Assembly: GCF_036370855.1 (NCBI RefSeq) | Contig: NC_088099.1 | Coordinates: forward strand, 23,217,501 to 23,281,500 | Length of the DNA: 64,000 nt | Direction of reading: 5' to 3' | DNA from: Dromaius novaehollandiae | Taxonomy: Eukaryota > Chordata > Aves > Casuariiformes > Dromaiidae | In this document: positions 27,181 to 38,604 of the stretch, piece by piece | Position numbering within the stretch: the stretch's first letter is position 1 | Layout: each line of letters opens with the position of its first letter | Notes under the pieces: model-generated | Database searches by the model: none | Told to the model about the DNA's origin: nothing | The model's input: only the letters and a program-made list of their open reading frames with translations | Translations under genes and position numbers: made by a program

Positions 27181-30100
27181 CTGTCCTGGGAGTGCAGACG
27201 CTGCAGTCAGAAAAAACAAATGAGAAACGAGTGGGCAGCTTGAAGAAGCACCATTCATTTCACATCAGCCATTTCACATCAGCCCCACTATCTCAGCTGA
27301 TTAGCGACCGGGACATGGATTTGTGCCAGTGCCTTACTAGTGAAATTCTCCATGCTCCTCCCCTTCTAGCTCCCAGGATTGTGCTGGTTCCCCTGCTCTC
27401 CTGCAGGACACTTGGCAGCACCTTCTCACCACGTATTGAGAGTGCTAGTCCCGTACTCCCATTTTCTTTTATTCGTTTAGCCTGACGTGTTTTTATGTTT
27501 ATTAAAAACTTACCGCATTATCTTTAATTTATAAGTCTAGATAAATTGCATGCTCCATAAATGTAAGATGTTAGTAAATGGTAAAAGAGTTTTTATAATT
27601 GGGCTACAAACTAATAATTATAGAGCAAAACATTGAGTTACAGCGCTGTGTTGCAGCTTTACAAATAATGTGGTGTCTGAAGAAAGAAATCAGTATGTCA
27701 CAATTTTAAATTACTTAATGTTTTTTAATTTCCAAAGATTATCTTGCTTCAAATCTTGCATCACTGGGAGCCCCATGATGACCGCTGTTTCCCGTCTTGC
27801 AGGACTCAGCACACGACATACAAATATGCCATACAAGAACTCTTTCAGAAACCTGCCACTATGCGTTCATTATTCAACCATAGCTAGAAGCTAAAGTGGC
27901 ACAGGACGAAAATGTACAATTCAGTGCAGATGACCTGGTTCACTGAGGCTGCAAAAGGGAGTCCGTTCCAGTTCCTCCTTATGTGAACTGAATTTGTAGC
28001 CTCAGTCTCATTCCTGGTGAAAAGATACATTTTTCATGAAAATATTGCACCATGAACATTACTGAAGAATGAGTCACACCAGGAGGAAAGAAGTGGTGCA
28101 AAGGCTGAATTAGCCTCTCTCACTGAGGAAGATGGAGGAGAACGGTTTGGGGCAGTACAGGGGAGTGTTGCTGCTGTCTTTGTTATCTCTGGTCAGCTGT
28201 CAGCAGGATTAATTCAGTTTTTCATGAGCGCACCCAGTAGTTATCAATAAAAGCCCTTTCTGTTTACTTGTTAGTTTCTCGGTTTGCTCTTAACCACACA
28301 GCCAAGCTGAATGAGTACATCTGGGAAGCCTGAATAAATTTTCTCCAGCTGCATGTTTCAAGTGATGTTTCCTTGCTTTCAAATCGCCTTTTACACATGT
28401 TCAGCTATTTGGTCAAATGCACATTTGTGCAGTACACGAACACAGAATTAAAGGCAAAGCATTTACAACGTGGGTATTTCAAACGTGCGTCTCCCCAGCA
28501 TGTGATTATGGGTACTTTAAGCATCAGCCTTTCCACTGATGGAAAGGCCTTCAGCCCCCCTCCCCTACTCTGCTGCCTTTGCAGCTCCTGTTTCCCTGTC
28601 CCCACAGAGAGGGAGCACCCGAACTGTGCGGAGCCCCGGCGTCCCCCAAACACCCCCTTGCTGTCTCGGCCCTTCCTGTCCTCCCCTGCTACTGCTCGTC
28701 TTTTTGTTTTCTCCCTGCATACACTGATCCTTTTTGAGATTTTTTTCAGATTTAGTGGTGATGCCAAGATTGTTGAATAAAAAAGACTCAGAAATGTTGT
28801 GTTAGCCCTGCACTTACAGAGCTCAGTGTTTTTAGCTCAGCTAGTTAACTTTGAGGCATTTCTAATGGCACCCGACACAGTCACTAAGTACTAACTTATT
28901 GAATAAGCATTATGGGTGTTCTAATCCTCAAGGTTAAAAAGAAGGTTGCTCAACCTGTAAGTAGGTATCCAAAAAGCAAATGAGTATGTACTGCAGAAGT
29001 CTCACCTAGGAGCTAGGTTCTGAATGCCTGCTCTGTAAAATAATGCTGAATGTAAGAGTATTTATTGCTCCCTTCTGTTCACATGGCACTCACTGTTGTG
29101 AAGCTACATTTGGTTTTCCCCTCTGCTAGACCTTAATTCTCTCCTTCCAGGACATTGGAAGCATTGGATAATAATAAATCAGAACGTGCTTTCTCTGGAA
29201 GTACAGTAATTGAGAAGGAGACAAATACATAAGTGGTTATCTGAGAACGGAAAGAGATACTCTGGCTTACCCAGCACATAGATTTTGTGAGAATTACTGT
29301 ATATTTGCAGAGCCTAATGAAAATGAGTCAGGAGTGTAATATGATCAGCGAGAACTGTCACTGAGGCACAAAATACCAGGATATTTCCTGAAGTGGAGAA
29401 GGTAACATTTAAAATAACTGTTGTTTTTAATTAATGCATGAATGATGGAGGAGATTATATTCACATACCAAAGGATCTTACCGTGGGGATGTAGTGCACA
29501 TAGCACTGCATATTTAGAGGACAGGGAGACAGAGAGCTGAACTCAGTTGATGACTTGCCAGAAGACAGAAAAAGTCTCGGCTCCCCACCTTAGCCTCCAT
29601 CTGTCCCCTTTTGCACTCCCGGCTACGGCACAGGCTGCGGTTTCTCACTTGCTCCGCGACGCGGGAGCGGGGCTGTGCCAGGGCTGCGCAGCGCTGGCTG
29701 CATCCCTGTCCCTCTCCCGCCACCACCAGCCGGGCCCCAGGCCGGATAGAGATGCTCGTTACTTCATAACACCTAGTGAATAATGAAAATATTTGGGATG
29801 ACTATAGTCTACAATAAACCTTCCCAAATGGCTGTGTATCTTCCTGGCTACTGAAGTAGCTTGGACTTATCTCTGTTTGGAGGTAAAGGTTTTCAGTCTG
29901 CGTTTATAAGTGGCTCAACGTGTCACTAGACAAAGAGAAATAAAAGAATTGTCTGGTCGTTTTTCTTTTTTCCTCAGTTTCGCTGAGTTTGCTGAAACAG
30001 GAAGGCTGCCCCAATGCTAAGGGTCTTTCTTGCCGGGCTTTTTTCCTATGCTCGCTCTCTTTCCGAGGAATGGTCTGCAGTTGAGTTGCTGTCTTCCCTT

Positions 30101-31894
30101 TCCCTTCCCGTGCATAGCTGTTCCCCCTCACCATATGTAAACAACTCACTGTGGAGGCATATTGAGGGGCCAGAGGATTTTGGTATGTGTTTAACCGGAA
30201 GTATGAGACTTTGAGGTTAGCAGAAGTACTCAGGCGTTTAAAGCCGTGTCTGAGCTGAGGGACCTTGCTGTGTTGCCTCTGCCCAAAAGCACCCTCATGA
30301 TAACCCACCCCCTTTCCCCACAGCCCTGGGAGCTCTGGAGGCAGGTTCTCCCGCCAGCGACCTCGGTGGGCGTCTCACAGGTAGGAGCCCTGTGGCCACC
30401 ACCCCACCGTGGGCTCCCGCGCTCCTTCCCTGGGCACGAGCCGCTGCAAGTGCAGAGACATTTGCACCCGTTTTGTGCTTTTCTTGCCTTGCCTGCGCCG
30501 CAGCTTTATCAGCAACCACTTTGCAACTTTGTAAATGGCTGAAAAAGTATGTGATAATGGAAAATGGAAAATCTGACTTTTGCAGCAGATAATGTTTCTA
30601 TGGAGTATTCAACATTTTATACTGCAGAATAGAACGGGAGAATCAATCTTATGCAGCAAATTGGTTTAGCCTGCAATCTGGGCAGTTATATTTTTAACTC
30701 CATTTAATGAGGTTAATGGCTTTTGCTCAGTTTAAAGACAGAGGTTCTGTCATCTTTGTTCCAGATCCTACAAATCTGTTAGTTTATGCTGCTCTATATT
30801 ACTTCTGCTGTTTTCTTCAGTACCAATAAAGTAATCTATCCCCATACATCAGCATGTTTCCTTATTTTTTTGTTTACTGTATTCTATATGAACTTCAATG
30901 AAAAAAAAGGTAAGAACGACTCCAAAAAAGGGATCTAGTTTTTTTTCAGTATGCTATAATCCTAAAGAGCCAGTTTGGAGATGGGCAGTGAGGCCACTAT
31001 CTTGGATCAAACTCAATGGATAATTTTCCCATCCCAAGGTAAGTCCTTGATACAGCCATCCCACTTTTCTATTCTTTCAAGTAATCTCAGCTGTTTGCTT
31101 ATATCATACATTTCTTTATTCTCCTAAACTGCGGATCTGATTTCCAGTAAGCACAAATGATACTGACTGACCACAGCAGCCCCTCAGTCATGTCGCTATG
31201 GATCACCCCGAACTCTGCCACGGCCTCTCATTTTCATTGCCAAATATTTTCTGCACACACTTAGACAAACACATGATCCCAAATTGGATTTTTCTACAGA
31301 TAAGCAGCTGGTCACATTGTTCCCTACTCACTGGTGGAAAGCAATGTTTAGCTTGATGTAATTACTTCAACCATTGACCATACTGCCTGATGAAAACCCT
31401 TGTGTTTTGCACCATCCCAGAGGGCATATTCCTCCTTCGCTGCACAGGCATTTTAAGAACCTCTGGGAGCCGTGCTGTCAGTCTGCATGCTGATCTACGC
31501 CTAGGAAGTGTTGCTTGAACAGATTTTGTCAGCCCTGATTTACTTGCTTTGTTTGTTTGGTTTGGGTTTTAATAATAGTATTAAAAGTCTTTGCTCCTGA
31601 TGTATTTGACATTGTGCCATTGGTCCATTAGGATTTGGTTGAGTGTTGTGCATTATTTTTAATTTGCATTCACAGTATGCTCTGTAATAACTCTTTCTGA
31701 ATTCTAGCAATGGATGCTGTGAATTTGTATTAGCAATAGCGCTGATTTGCACAATGTGTAGCAAAATTCTTTATGAAAGAATACTTACCGCTTCATGTCC
31801 TTTAGCATAGGAGACCAGACTTTCCAAACAACAATAGAAATTTTTCTTAGAAAATTGTTCCTGGGATAATCGTAATGGGAAGGATTTCAAATTG

Positions 31895-32165
31895 AATGGA
31901 AATCGTTGACAGAAGCTGCTGTGGATGCCAAAAGTTTACATGGGTTCAAAAAGCAATTAGACAGAATCAGGGATGAAAAATCTAGTAAACACACAGATAT
32001 CTCTGGTTCAAAATGTCCCTGAGCTGCTGGTTGCTGGAAGCTGAGAAAGGATCCTGGGGAATGATCACTGCATGCTTCTTTCCTAGGGATCTGCCAGGAG
32101 GCACTGCCTGAGGAACATATTCTTCTAGTCTGACCCAATACAGCCTTTTCTATGGTGTCATGTTA
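31895..32165 (+). mobile_element. CR1 LINE 3'-end fragment
   Basis: The stretch follows the old sauropsid CR1 3' UTR: GATGCCAAAAGTTTACATGG, GTTCAAAAAGCAATTAGACA, a TCCCTGAGCTGC / TTGCTGGAAGCTG part, GATCACTGCATGCTT, GGGATCTGCC, and the ending TCTGACCCAATACAG. It is truncated at the 5' side and diverged, so it is ancient. It was recognised from memory of the consensus, not by a search. Confidence 0.75.
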
Positions 32166-32848
32166 AGAAGTCACAGCCAGAGCATTTAGGAAGCAGAGAG
32201 CATGGAGAAAAATCTCTGCCTCTAGGTTAATAACCTGTAAGTCATGGGGGTTCCTGCATTAAAATCCTCCTTTATACCTCATTAGAATTAAGCTCCTGTT
32301 CTGCCATTGCTTGCTCAGGAAAAGCATACGCATTAGGTTGCAGTGCGATCATGAGCATTTCAAGGCCTGCAGTGCCCTTAATTGGATGAAAGTCTTGAGT
32401 TTCAGTACAATTCCTGGCCTAAAGTTGGCTTATGCTAAAAGGTACATTTTAGGCAATGAAGGTTTTTCTGCCATGGGGCAGGATCAATATTGCTAAAGGG
32501 GAAAAGATGGTTACCCAGTTAAACTGAATAGAGGAATTTGGTGAAGCAGATGCAATACATTACCCTGGCACATAAATACCATAGCCAGTTTACAACAGTG
32601 AAAACCATACTCATTTTGTGCACAAGAGACAAGTCCTACGCTAAATATGACATCTTATAAGATGCTGAACATCTTCAAAGTTTGTCCATGTGCCCCAATT
32701 CTTCTCATCTTGACTTTCTGTAGAGAGTGGCCCGTGCCTTACAGAATGAGCCATCACTGGTGTACTTGACAAACATCTCAAAACTGGGGCTGTGAAACAA
32801 TCAAACAATGACTTTTTCCCAGTTTGAAATATATGTTTTTGAGGGTTG

Positions 32849-32872
32849 TTTTTTTTTTTTTTTTTTTTTTTT
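32849..32872 (+). repeat. 24-T homopolymer
   Basis: Uninterrupted T run in intergenic sequence. It may be the poly(A) tail of a minus-strand retroposon, but the sequence to its right is not a recognised element. Confidence 0.9.
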
Positions 32873-33629
32873 GATAAAACCATTCACTTACATTGATGAC
32901 TACACTGGGCATACCCAAATACTAGTCTGACAGCTACACCTCACTCTGGGGACTCTTACACTTTTCTGGTATGTGGGACTCCAGCCTCACAGAATCTCTT
33001 TAGTACCTTTGCCTTCTTCCTAATTGTACCAGTCATCTCCCTCCTATTTGCAATAGCTAATATCCCTGTGACAGCCATTGCTTAGATGAGAAAGCAGGAT
33101 TAGGAAAGTATTTAATGAACTTTAATTGCTTCTTAATATGATTTAGCTGCTGGAAATAAGGTGGCTAAACTAGCATCATATGACTAGGCAGCCCTACAGG
33201 CACCACTCCAAGACCTCTTTGGAGATGCAATCCTGTCAACCTGCGGGCAGCAGCCATTCAAGGATGATACCAAGGTGGTACTTTACTTTTCCAAATTAGC
33301 AACTAGAGATGCAGGAACTCAGTGGCAAAGGCATCGTGACACCACTTGGCTGATTAGTGATATCTTCTTTCTGTGCAAGGCAGATTATCAGTTCCTGCTG
33401 ACTCAAGGAACTAATGGGAACCAGAAGCTGGGAGATGCTGCTACTCACCAATGCCGCTGCCAAGACGTGGCAGCTTCCGGCTGTCCTGTGGGTGGCAGTC
33501 CTGGCGTATGCTATCTGGTCTCCTCCTGTGTGGCATCTTTGGCACCTGTGCCCTTGTTATTGACCTTAGGTTACCTGACACCATCACTACAGATGTGGCA
33601 ACATGATGCAAGAGACAAACCTGGGCTTG

Positions 33630-33822
33630 AAATCCAGGGTTCCTCAATTGTAATCCTGATTTACCATTGATTCCCATCTCGCCTTTTAGTTAGGTCACTT
33701 AACCTCTGCAGTAAGCAGCTGTGTCAGTAAATTAAGGCTGATAACACCTAGAGGTATTGTGACAATCAATCAATAAATGTTTGTAAAGTTGTTTGTGAAC
33801 ATCAAGCGCTAAGTGCCAAGTC
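33630..33822 (+). mobile_element. MIR / CORE-SINE-like relic
   Basis: Contains GGTCACTTAACCTCTGCAGT, then a run resembling the CTCAGTTTCCTCATCTGTAAAA part in degraded form, GATAACACCTAGAGG, ATTGTGACAATCAATCAATA and AATGTTTGTAAAG-TG, which follow the MIR-type SINE order. It is strongly diverged and only rare in birds, so the family name is tentative. Confidence 0.5.
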
Positions 33823-35244
33823 TCATTTATACAGACACCATTTATAATCTTCCCTTTTTCTTTGCAGGAATTTTAACATGACGCAAAGATTAACCTTTTG
33901 ATCTGGGGAAAAAAAATCCGTTGATATTGTAGACTGGTGTTGGCATCAGAAGTCATGCTTGAAATACAATGTCCTCACTGACATCACTTAATTTCTCATG
34001 GATTAGCTGACAGCAATACTGCAGAACCCCTGGGAAAATTGTATAGAGGAAGGAAATAATAGCGAGAAAGAAAACAGAAATATTTTCTGGACTGTAATTC
34101 TTAGTCTTCTTTCATTCACAGCTGGTACAGAATACTTTTAGGCTTTCTAAAATGACTGATTTATTCTGTGTTTTACACAGCCTTTTATGGATATTATGAA
34201 ACAGTTTGATAATAGCCATTAACATAAATAGGAATCTGCTTTTTTTTCCTGAGGTTTTTCTGAAGTTTTCCTGAGGAAACTGGGGGGCTGAAGTTTCTAA
34301 CATCTGCTAACAAGTGAACACATATTTACCTTGAAAAGCTTAACTGTTGGCCCCCTGCATGTTCATACATAATGTCAACTGGGTTTGTAGGACAGGCCTG
34401 AAGCTGCAGTAAAATTTTTGCAAAATGTAATTTGTTGAGGAAGTTCATGATTTATGACAATCTCAAAATAGCAAGCCTCTTCAGGACTTGAGAAGCCTTA
34501 ACACCGTTTTTTGTTTCTCTGCTCTGACCAAGTATTTCAAAGCCAGGAGGATGAAGCTGTGCTCACTGAGGGGCTGCGCACTGAGCCCGCACCACACCAC
34601 ACCTGCTGCCTCCGCCGCGGCTGCCCACCCCGGCTCCCTAACGCGCTCGCACCAGCACCCGAGCTAGCAAGTCGTGGTTCCTCTCACTGCTGCCCTGACA
34701 AATGCCCCGAAAGATAATTTGGTATTTCCAGGCATATTGCGTGTTCCCTTTGCAGCACCACAGCTGGTGCTGCACAGTTCCTCTGATGGATCAGAGGCAT
34801 CCTGCCTGTTGTTGTAGTATCTAGTCATTTCTCAGTCACATAACTGAGTCCCTCATTAATTCATTTTTATAGCTACAATAAATAGAGTTCTTGTTTTTGA
34901 GGCTTTCAAACCACTGTTTCAGAGCACAGTGAGAGGAGTAATGCAGATGCTCAGGGGAATGCTTATAGATAGAGAAAAAAGAAAGGATATGGAAGAATTT
35001 GAACGAAACAGTAAGATGTCAGTCTGCTTGTACCTGAAGGGCTGCCTGCACTCATAGCACGTTACCACTCTCTTAATGAAGAGCCAAACAATGGAGCCTT
35101 GACATACCGTAAGGCTTCTCGTAGCAATGCTCGGCCTTGTGAAACCACCACTAGGGAAAAGAACCTCATTAAGAAAAACACGCACATTCGTTATGCAAAC
35201 CTTTATTTACCAAAACCATACCAAACGCATTTAAGAAAGCAGGC

Positions 35245-35267
35245 TGAATGTAATGAATGAATGAATT
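35245..35267 (+). repeat. Short (AATG)n repeat
   Basis: Several AATG units (aatgtaatgaatgaatgaat) about 850 bp upstream of the start codon. Confidence 0.8.
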
Positions 35268-35974
35268 TAAAAACCAGATGAAAAAATACTAAAGGAGCAG
35301 CGACCTCAATTTACCAGTCACTGCGATAAGGGACAACCAGCCAGGCGTCTCCCTGTGGTCTCGCCTGTATTTCTGCCCTGGCTCCTTACTGTGTAACTTC
35401 TCCACGTTTAACTCGCCTTACCCCGGCGCTGTATCGTGCCACGCTCCCTGCTACCTGAGCTTGCCGCCTACTGATCTCCGAACGCGGGTCCCTCTCTTTG
35501 CCCCCTCAGTTAAAGTTTCGATCGCATTTTAATCCCTGGCATCACACAAGAACCTTCCAGTCGGACATGTTACTGAAACAAAATCTATCAGCAGAGGCTG
35601 CCACGGTCCTGGCCCTCACGCCGCGGCCACTTCGCCAAGCCGCCCCGCCCGACCTGGCCCGCCCCGGCCCCGCGGGCCAACTCCCCTCACAGCACGGCGC
35701 CGCCATGCCGCGCACCGCCGCCCCCGAGCGGGAGCGGGAAAAACACAGCGGGAACCCCCCTCCTCCCCCCGCGACATGGCCGCCAGCGCCCCGAGCACCT
35801 GCCGCGCCGCCCGCCCGAGGGGAAAGTTTGGCGGGAGCCCTGCCTGCTCCCTGCTCCCGGCCCGGCCCCTCAGCGCGGCCGCGCCCGGCCAGGCCGAGAT
35901 AACGGCCCTCGGCCGGCGGGGGAAGCTGATGGCGTCGGCGTTCGGCGCAGGGCTACAGCCATCGGAGCGGGTGA

Positions 35975-35986
35975 GGGGCGGGGCGG
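35975..35986 (+). promoter_or_regulatory. GC box (Sp1/KLF-type site)
   Basis: GGGGCGGGGCGG is a canonical overlapping GC-box sequence 115-126 bases upstream of the chosen ATG. It is a common core-promoter element of TATA-less CpG-island genes. Binding is inferred from sequence only. Confidence 0.6.
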
Positions 35987-36100
35987 AGAGACCCTGTGGC
36001 TGCCATGGCCACCGCCCCCACCCCCCCTTCCCTCCCCGCAGCCTCCCTTAAATACTATGGGGCGGCCGTAGCCGCCGCGGGTGCCGCTGCCGAGCGCACC

Positions 36101-36195
36101 ATGCGGGCTGTCATCGGCTTGGTCGCGGCGCTGGGCTGCCTGCTGCTGGGCGGCTGCCTGCTGCGGCCGGGGGGCGAGGAGTCCCTCCGCGCCAG
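36101..36195 (+). CDS. ST8SIA6: ST8SIA6 exon 1: start codon and signal anchor
   Basis: The ATG at 36101 has an A at -3 (context gcacc-ATG-c). It opens a 31-codon stretch plus two bases of a split Arg codon, ending at the donor CAG|GTAGGG. Residues 3-22 are a run of Val, Leu, Ile, Ala, Gly and Cys (AVIGLVAALGCLLLGGC) that serves as an uncleaved signal anchor, followed by the charged start of the stem (RPGGEESLRA). Only Met-Arg would lie in the cytosol. This start was chosen because mammalian ST8SIA6 also begins with Met-Arg just before the hydrophobic run. An in-frame ATG at 36005 with a better Kozak context would add 32 residues if the transcript starts upstream of it. Confidence 0.88.
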
Positions 36196-36466
36196 GTAGG
36201 GCCGGCCTCGCCCGCCCTGCGCCCTGGGGGCGGCGGGGCCGCGCCGCGGGGAGCCCGGGCGGCGGCGGCGGGGACCGGGGCGGGACGTGGTGCCTCCGGA
36301 GCCGCCGCCCGGGCGCTGTGATTTTTGCTGTTGTTTTCCGGCTCGGTTTTCGCCCGGGGGCTTCGCGGGGAAGGAGTGATTCCTGGGGAAGGAGCCGGAG
36401 CTGCTCACGTGCGGTGGTGGTTAATCACCGCCTCTGACAACTTTGTTTTCCCGTGTCGCCTGCCAG
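36196..36466 (+). other. ST8SIA6: Intron 1 of ST8SIA6 (271 nt, GC-rich)
   Basis: A short phase-2 intron with donor GTAGGG and acceptor cgcctgccag. Its first half is almost all G and C with several G runs (around 36226-36300), so the transcript or coding strand may form G-quadruplex or R-loop structures. If retained, the reading frame meets a stop one codon after the donor (AGG TAG). Confidence 0.8.
36406..36411 (+). promoter_or_regulatory. E-box CACGTG in intron 1
   Basis: The palindromic CACGTG with flanks CT-CACGTG-CGG lies inside the 271-nt first intron at the edge of the CpG island, a position where USF, MYC/MAX or MiT-family factors can bind. Motif match only. Confidence 0.4.
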
Positions 36467-36562
36467 GAGCTGGGAGGAGGATGCCGGAGCAGCCGCGGTC
36501 ACCCCGAGAGCGATGCGAGCGCTCAGGGCTGCCCTGCCGTCTCTGCCGCTGCCCGAGAACAG
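36467..36562 (+). CDS. ST8SIA6: ST8SIA6 exon 2: proximal stem
   Basis: The acceptor is a pyrimidine-rich tract ending in tgccag at 36466 and the donor is AACAG|GTACAG at 36562/36563. The exon is 96 nt. It completes Arg-32, adds 31 codons (starting SWEEDAG, ending LPLPEN) and leaves two bases of the next Arg codon. The product is Ala, Arg and Pro rich, as expected of a flexible luminal stem, and parallels the mammalian stem segment with EES...TP-ALR-LR. It is too short and has no usable upstream start, so it is easily missed by ORF calling; frame continuity with exons 1 and 3 is the main support. The GC content reflects its place at the edge of the CpG island. Confidence 0.82.
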
Positions 36563-38482
36563 GTACAGGCACTTCGTGGTTTGCTTAGTGCTAGCCTTGT
36601 TTTTATCGTGAAGGGTCTACAGAAGCAAAAATTTGCCTTAGTCCCAGCTCTCTCTCTTTTTTTTTCTTTTTTGACAGTCGAAGTGCAAACTTATTAGACT
36701 GAGAAAAGGAAAATTCACTTTTCACTAGTTGTAAAAAATGTATTTGCTAGTAGGCCTTTGCAGTGACAGCTGTCACCCTGCGGTTGGTCTTGTGCCCAAC
36801 AAAATGTTGCTTGTAGTAGTTTTGTTAATATATGTTGCAAAAAGTGCTGAATAACACCTTCCAGGTATCTTTTGTTCTCTTTTCCAGGAAGGTGGGTCTG
36901 GGGCTGGGTGATGCTACCATTTTTATAACACGTATTTAGTTAAAAATACAGATTTCTCCCTTAATATATTTAGGTTTAAGGCCAGATGTTTGAAGCCTTT
37001 TACGTGTTATTTAGCATCTTATTCCTTGGGAGCCCTTTTGTTTGACCCCATGCCTTGCTCTTTTACACTGTAGATCTTTGCCTTATAGCCTATTTTATAC
37101 CGTGAAGTTTAATATAGAAATTGTTGGCAAAACTAGTTGTGAAACAAGTTGTGTCTTATGTGCAGACTTTGATGTTAACAATTCTGCTTTGATGCTCTTC
37201 AGACTCCTCACACCATAGTGCAGAGGGGGTGTTATCCGCACAGGAGGTACTAGAATTTAAGAAATACTTTTGCTATTCTGTTTGACTTTATATGGCCTCA
37301 TTAACATTGCAGCTCCAATGACTAGTATGTGTTAATAAATATTATAGTCAAAAACATACCAAAAAAATTAGAATTTCTTTAACTGGAACTGTGATGTACT
37401 GGCTGTATTGAAGTCAATGATGACCATGCCAATGGGCCTCACGGAGGGCAATAATTCACCCAATCTGCCTGAAATCTGAGGCTGAAACAACACAGGCTTT
37501 TCCTGAGTGAATACAAGTGACAATAGTACTAATAGCCATTGTAAAGTATCCCTACAGTAGGTTTCTTATGCTTTTCCATGGGAGACCCTTGTGCTCCCTG
37601 CCTCAGAATTTAGGATTTGTATTTGTCATAAGTTTATAACATCTTTCAAAATTAGATTGAAACAAAAGGAATGGTAGCATTTGCAGGCTTTCTTCTAACT
37701 GCTGTTATGTTCTTCTAACTTGCTTCACTCTCCATTGTTCATTTTTTACTTTTCTGCTTTTTTCCTTCTTTTTCCACTTCTTACAGTTTAGTGGTTTTGC
37801 AGTAGGTACTCTGTTCTGCTTTGTTTTTTGTAGCTGTCACGCCATTCTCCTTTCAACTGTTTTGTGTTATGTTTCTGGTTCTCCCCCACACCCCGTCTTC
37901 TCATACTCTTCCTTTTTCCTGCTGGTTTCTGGGCTGCAGTCTCCTGCCGCTCAGCAGTGTGCGCTAAACCGTGGAGTCAAATTGACTAGAAATGCTGGCA
38001 GAGAGCACTTCAGAGAACAGGAGTCTAGTCACTTCCCAGCTACTATTAGCACAATTACAACTGGAGCAAAGAAAGAGGAAACAAGATGTACTGAAGAGGG
38101 TTGAAAATCCATGGCATGTATTGGTCAGTCTTTAATCTCTCTAAGGCAAGTGAGCACGAAATTTCAGATACGTGTTTTAAACTACTTTGAGGATTTTGGC
38201 ACCAATTTGGAACTATTTTTCATCAACCTGAAATTGTTAGTGGCTAAGTGACTGCAGAAGTGTAACAAATAAATTATTCCTCCAAAAAGGTTTCGTTTCA
38301 CTCCAGCTCCTATAACCTAAACTTTGGAGAGGTGGTTTGTTGGCTGAATCCAAGAGGAGATGTTGTCTTTCTTACCTGAGTGACTGTGCTCAGTAAGCTG
38401 CCCTGATGGGAGTTTATGGTGCATGTTTGGTATATGAGGAAGGAAAGAGAGCTGCTGGATTGACCAGGAGCTGCAACTTAAA

Positions 38483-38604
38483 CCAGAGAGCAGCTGGACT
38501 GGGCATGGAGCCATGCTAGAGGGATTTGATCCAGACAGCAGCTGGACTGGGCCTGGCTGAGGGCCATGCTGGAGGGATTTGATCCAGAGAGCATCTGGAC
38601 CAAT
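38483..38604 (+). repeat. Minisatellite, 2.4 copies of a ~50-bp unit
   Basis: Units start at 38483, 38531 and 38584 with CCAGA-AGCAGCTGGACTGGG and end with GAGGGATTTGAT. The second copy carries a 5-bp insertion (53 versus 48 bp) and the third is partial. Copies are about 85-90% alike by eye. Confidence 0.85.

Larger units (their letters stand above)
28540..34710. other. Intergenic with four further GC-rich patches
   Basis: Patches at about 28545-28690, 29575-29750, 30300-30500 and 34560-34700 alternate with AT-rich DNA. They are not obviously copies of each other. The patch at 30.3 kb contains an exon-like 57-nt interval (30324-30380) between good splice consensus sites. The CR1 and MIR-like elements are listed separately. 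No gene was recognised. Confidence 0.45.
35590..36460 (+). promoter_or_regulatory. ST8SIA6: CpG-island promoter of ST8SIA6
   Basis: This is the densest CpG and GC stretch in the window, standing out sharply from AT-rich flanks and ending just before exon 2. It covers the start codon, so it is the natural promoter. It contains GC boxes and many upstream ATGs in several frames (for example 35705, 35776 and 36005). There is no convincing TATA box. A TTAAATA at 36048-36054 could act as one only if the 5' UTR is about 20 nt. Such islands often fire in both directions, so a divergent non-coding transcript to the left is possible but not shown. Confidence 0.85.

Noticed and set aside
35498..36051. 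Long GC-rich open frames across the CpG island
   Set aside because: Pro/Ala/Arg-rich translations in several frames on both strands are typical of CpG islands and carry no known domain; only the frame entering exon 1 is kept, as a possible extension.
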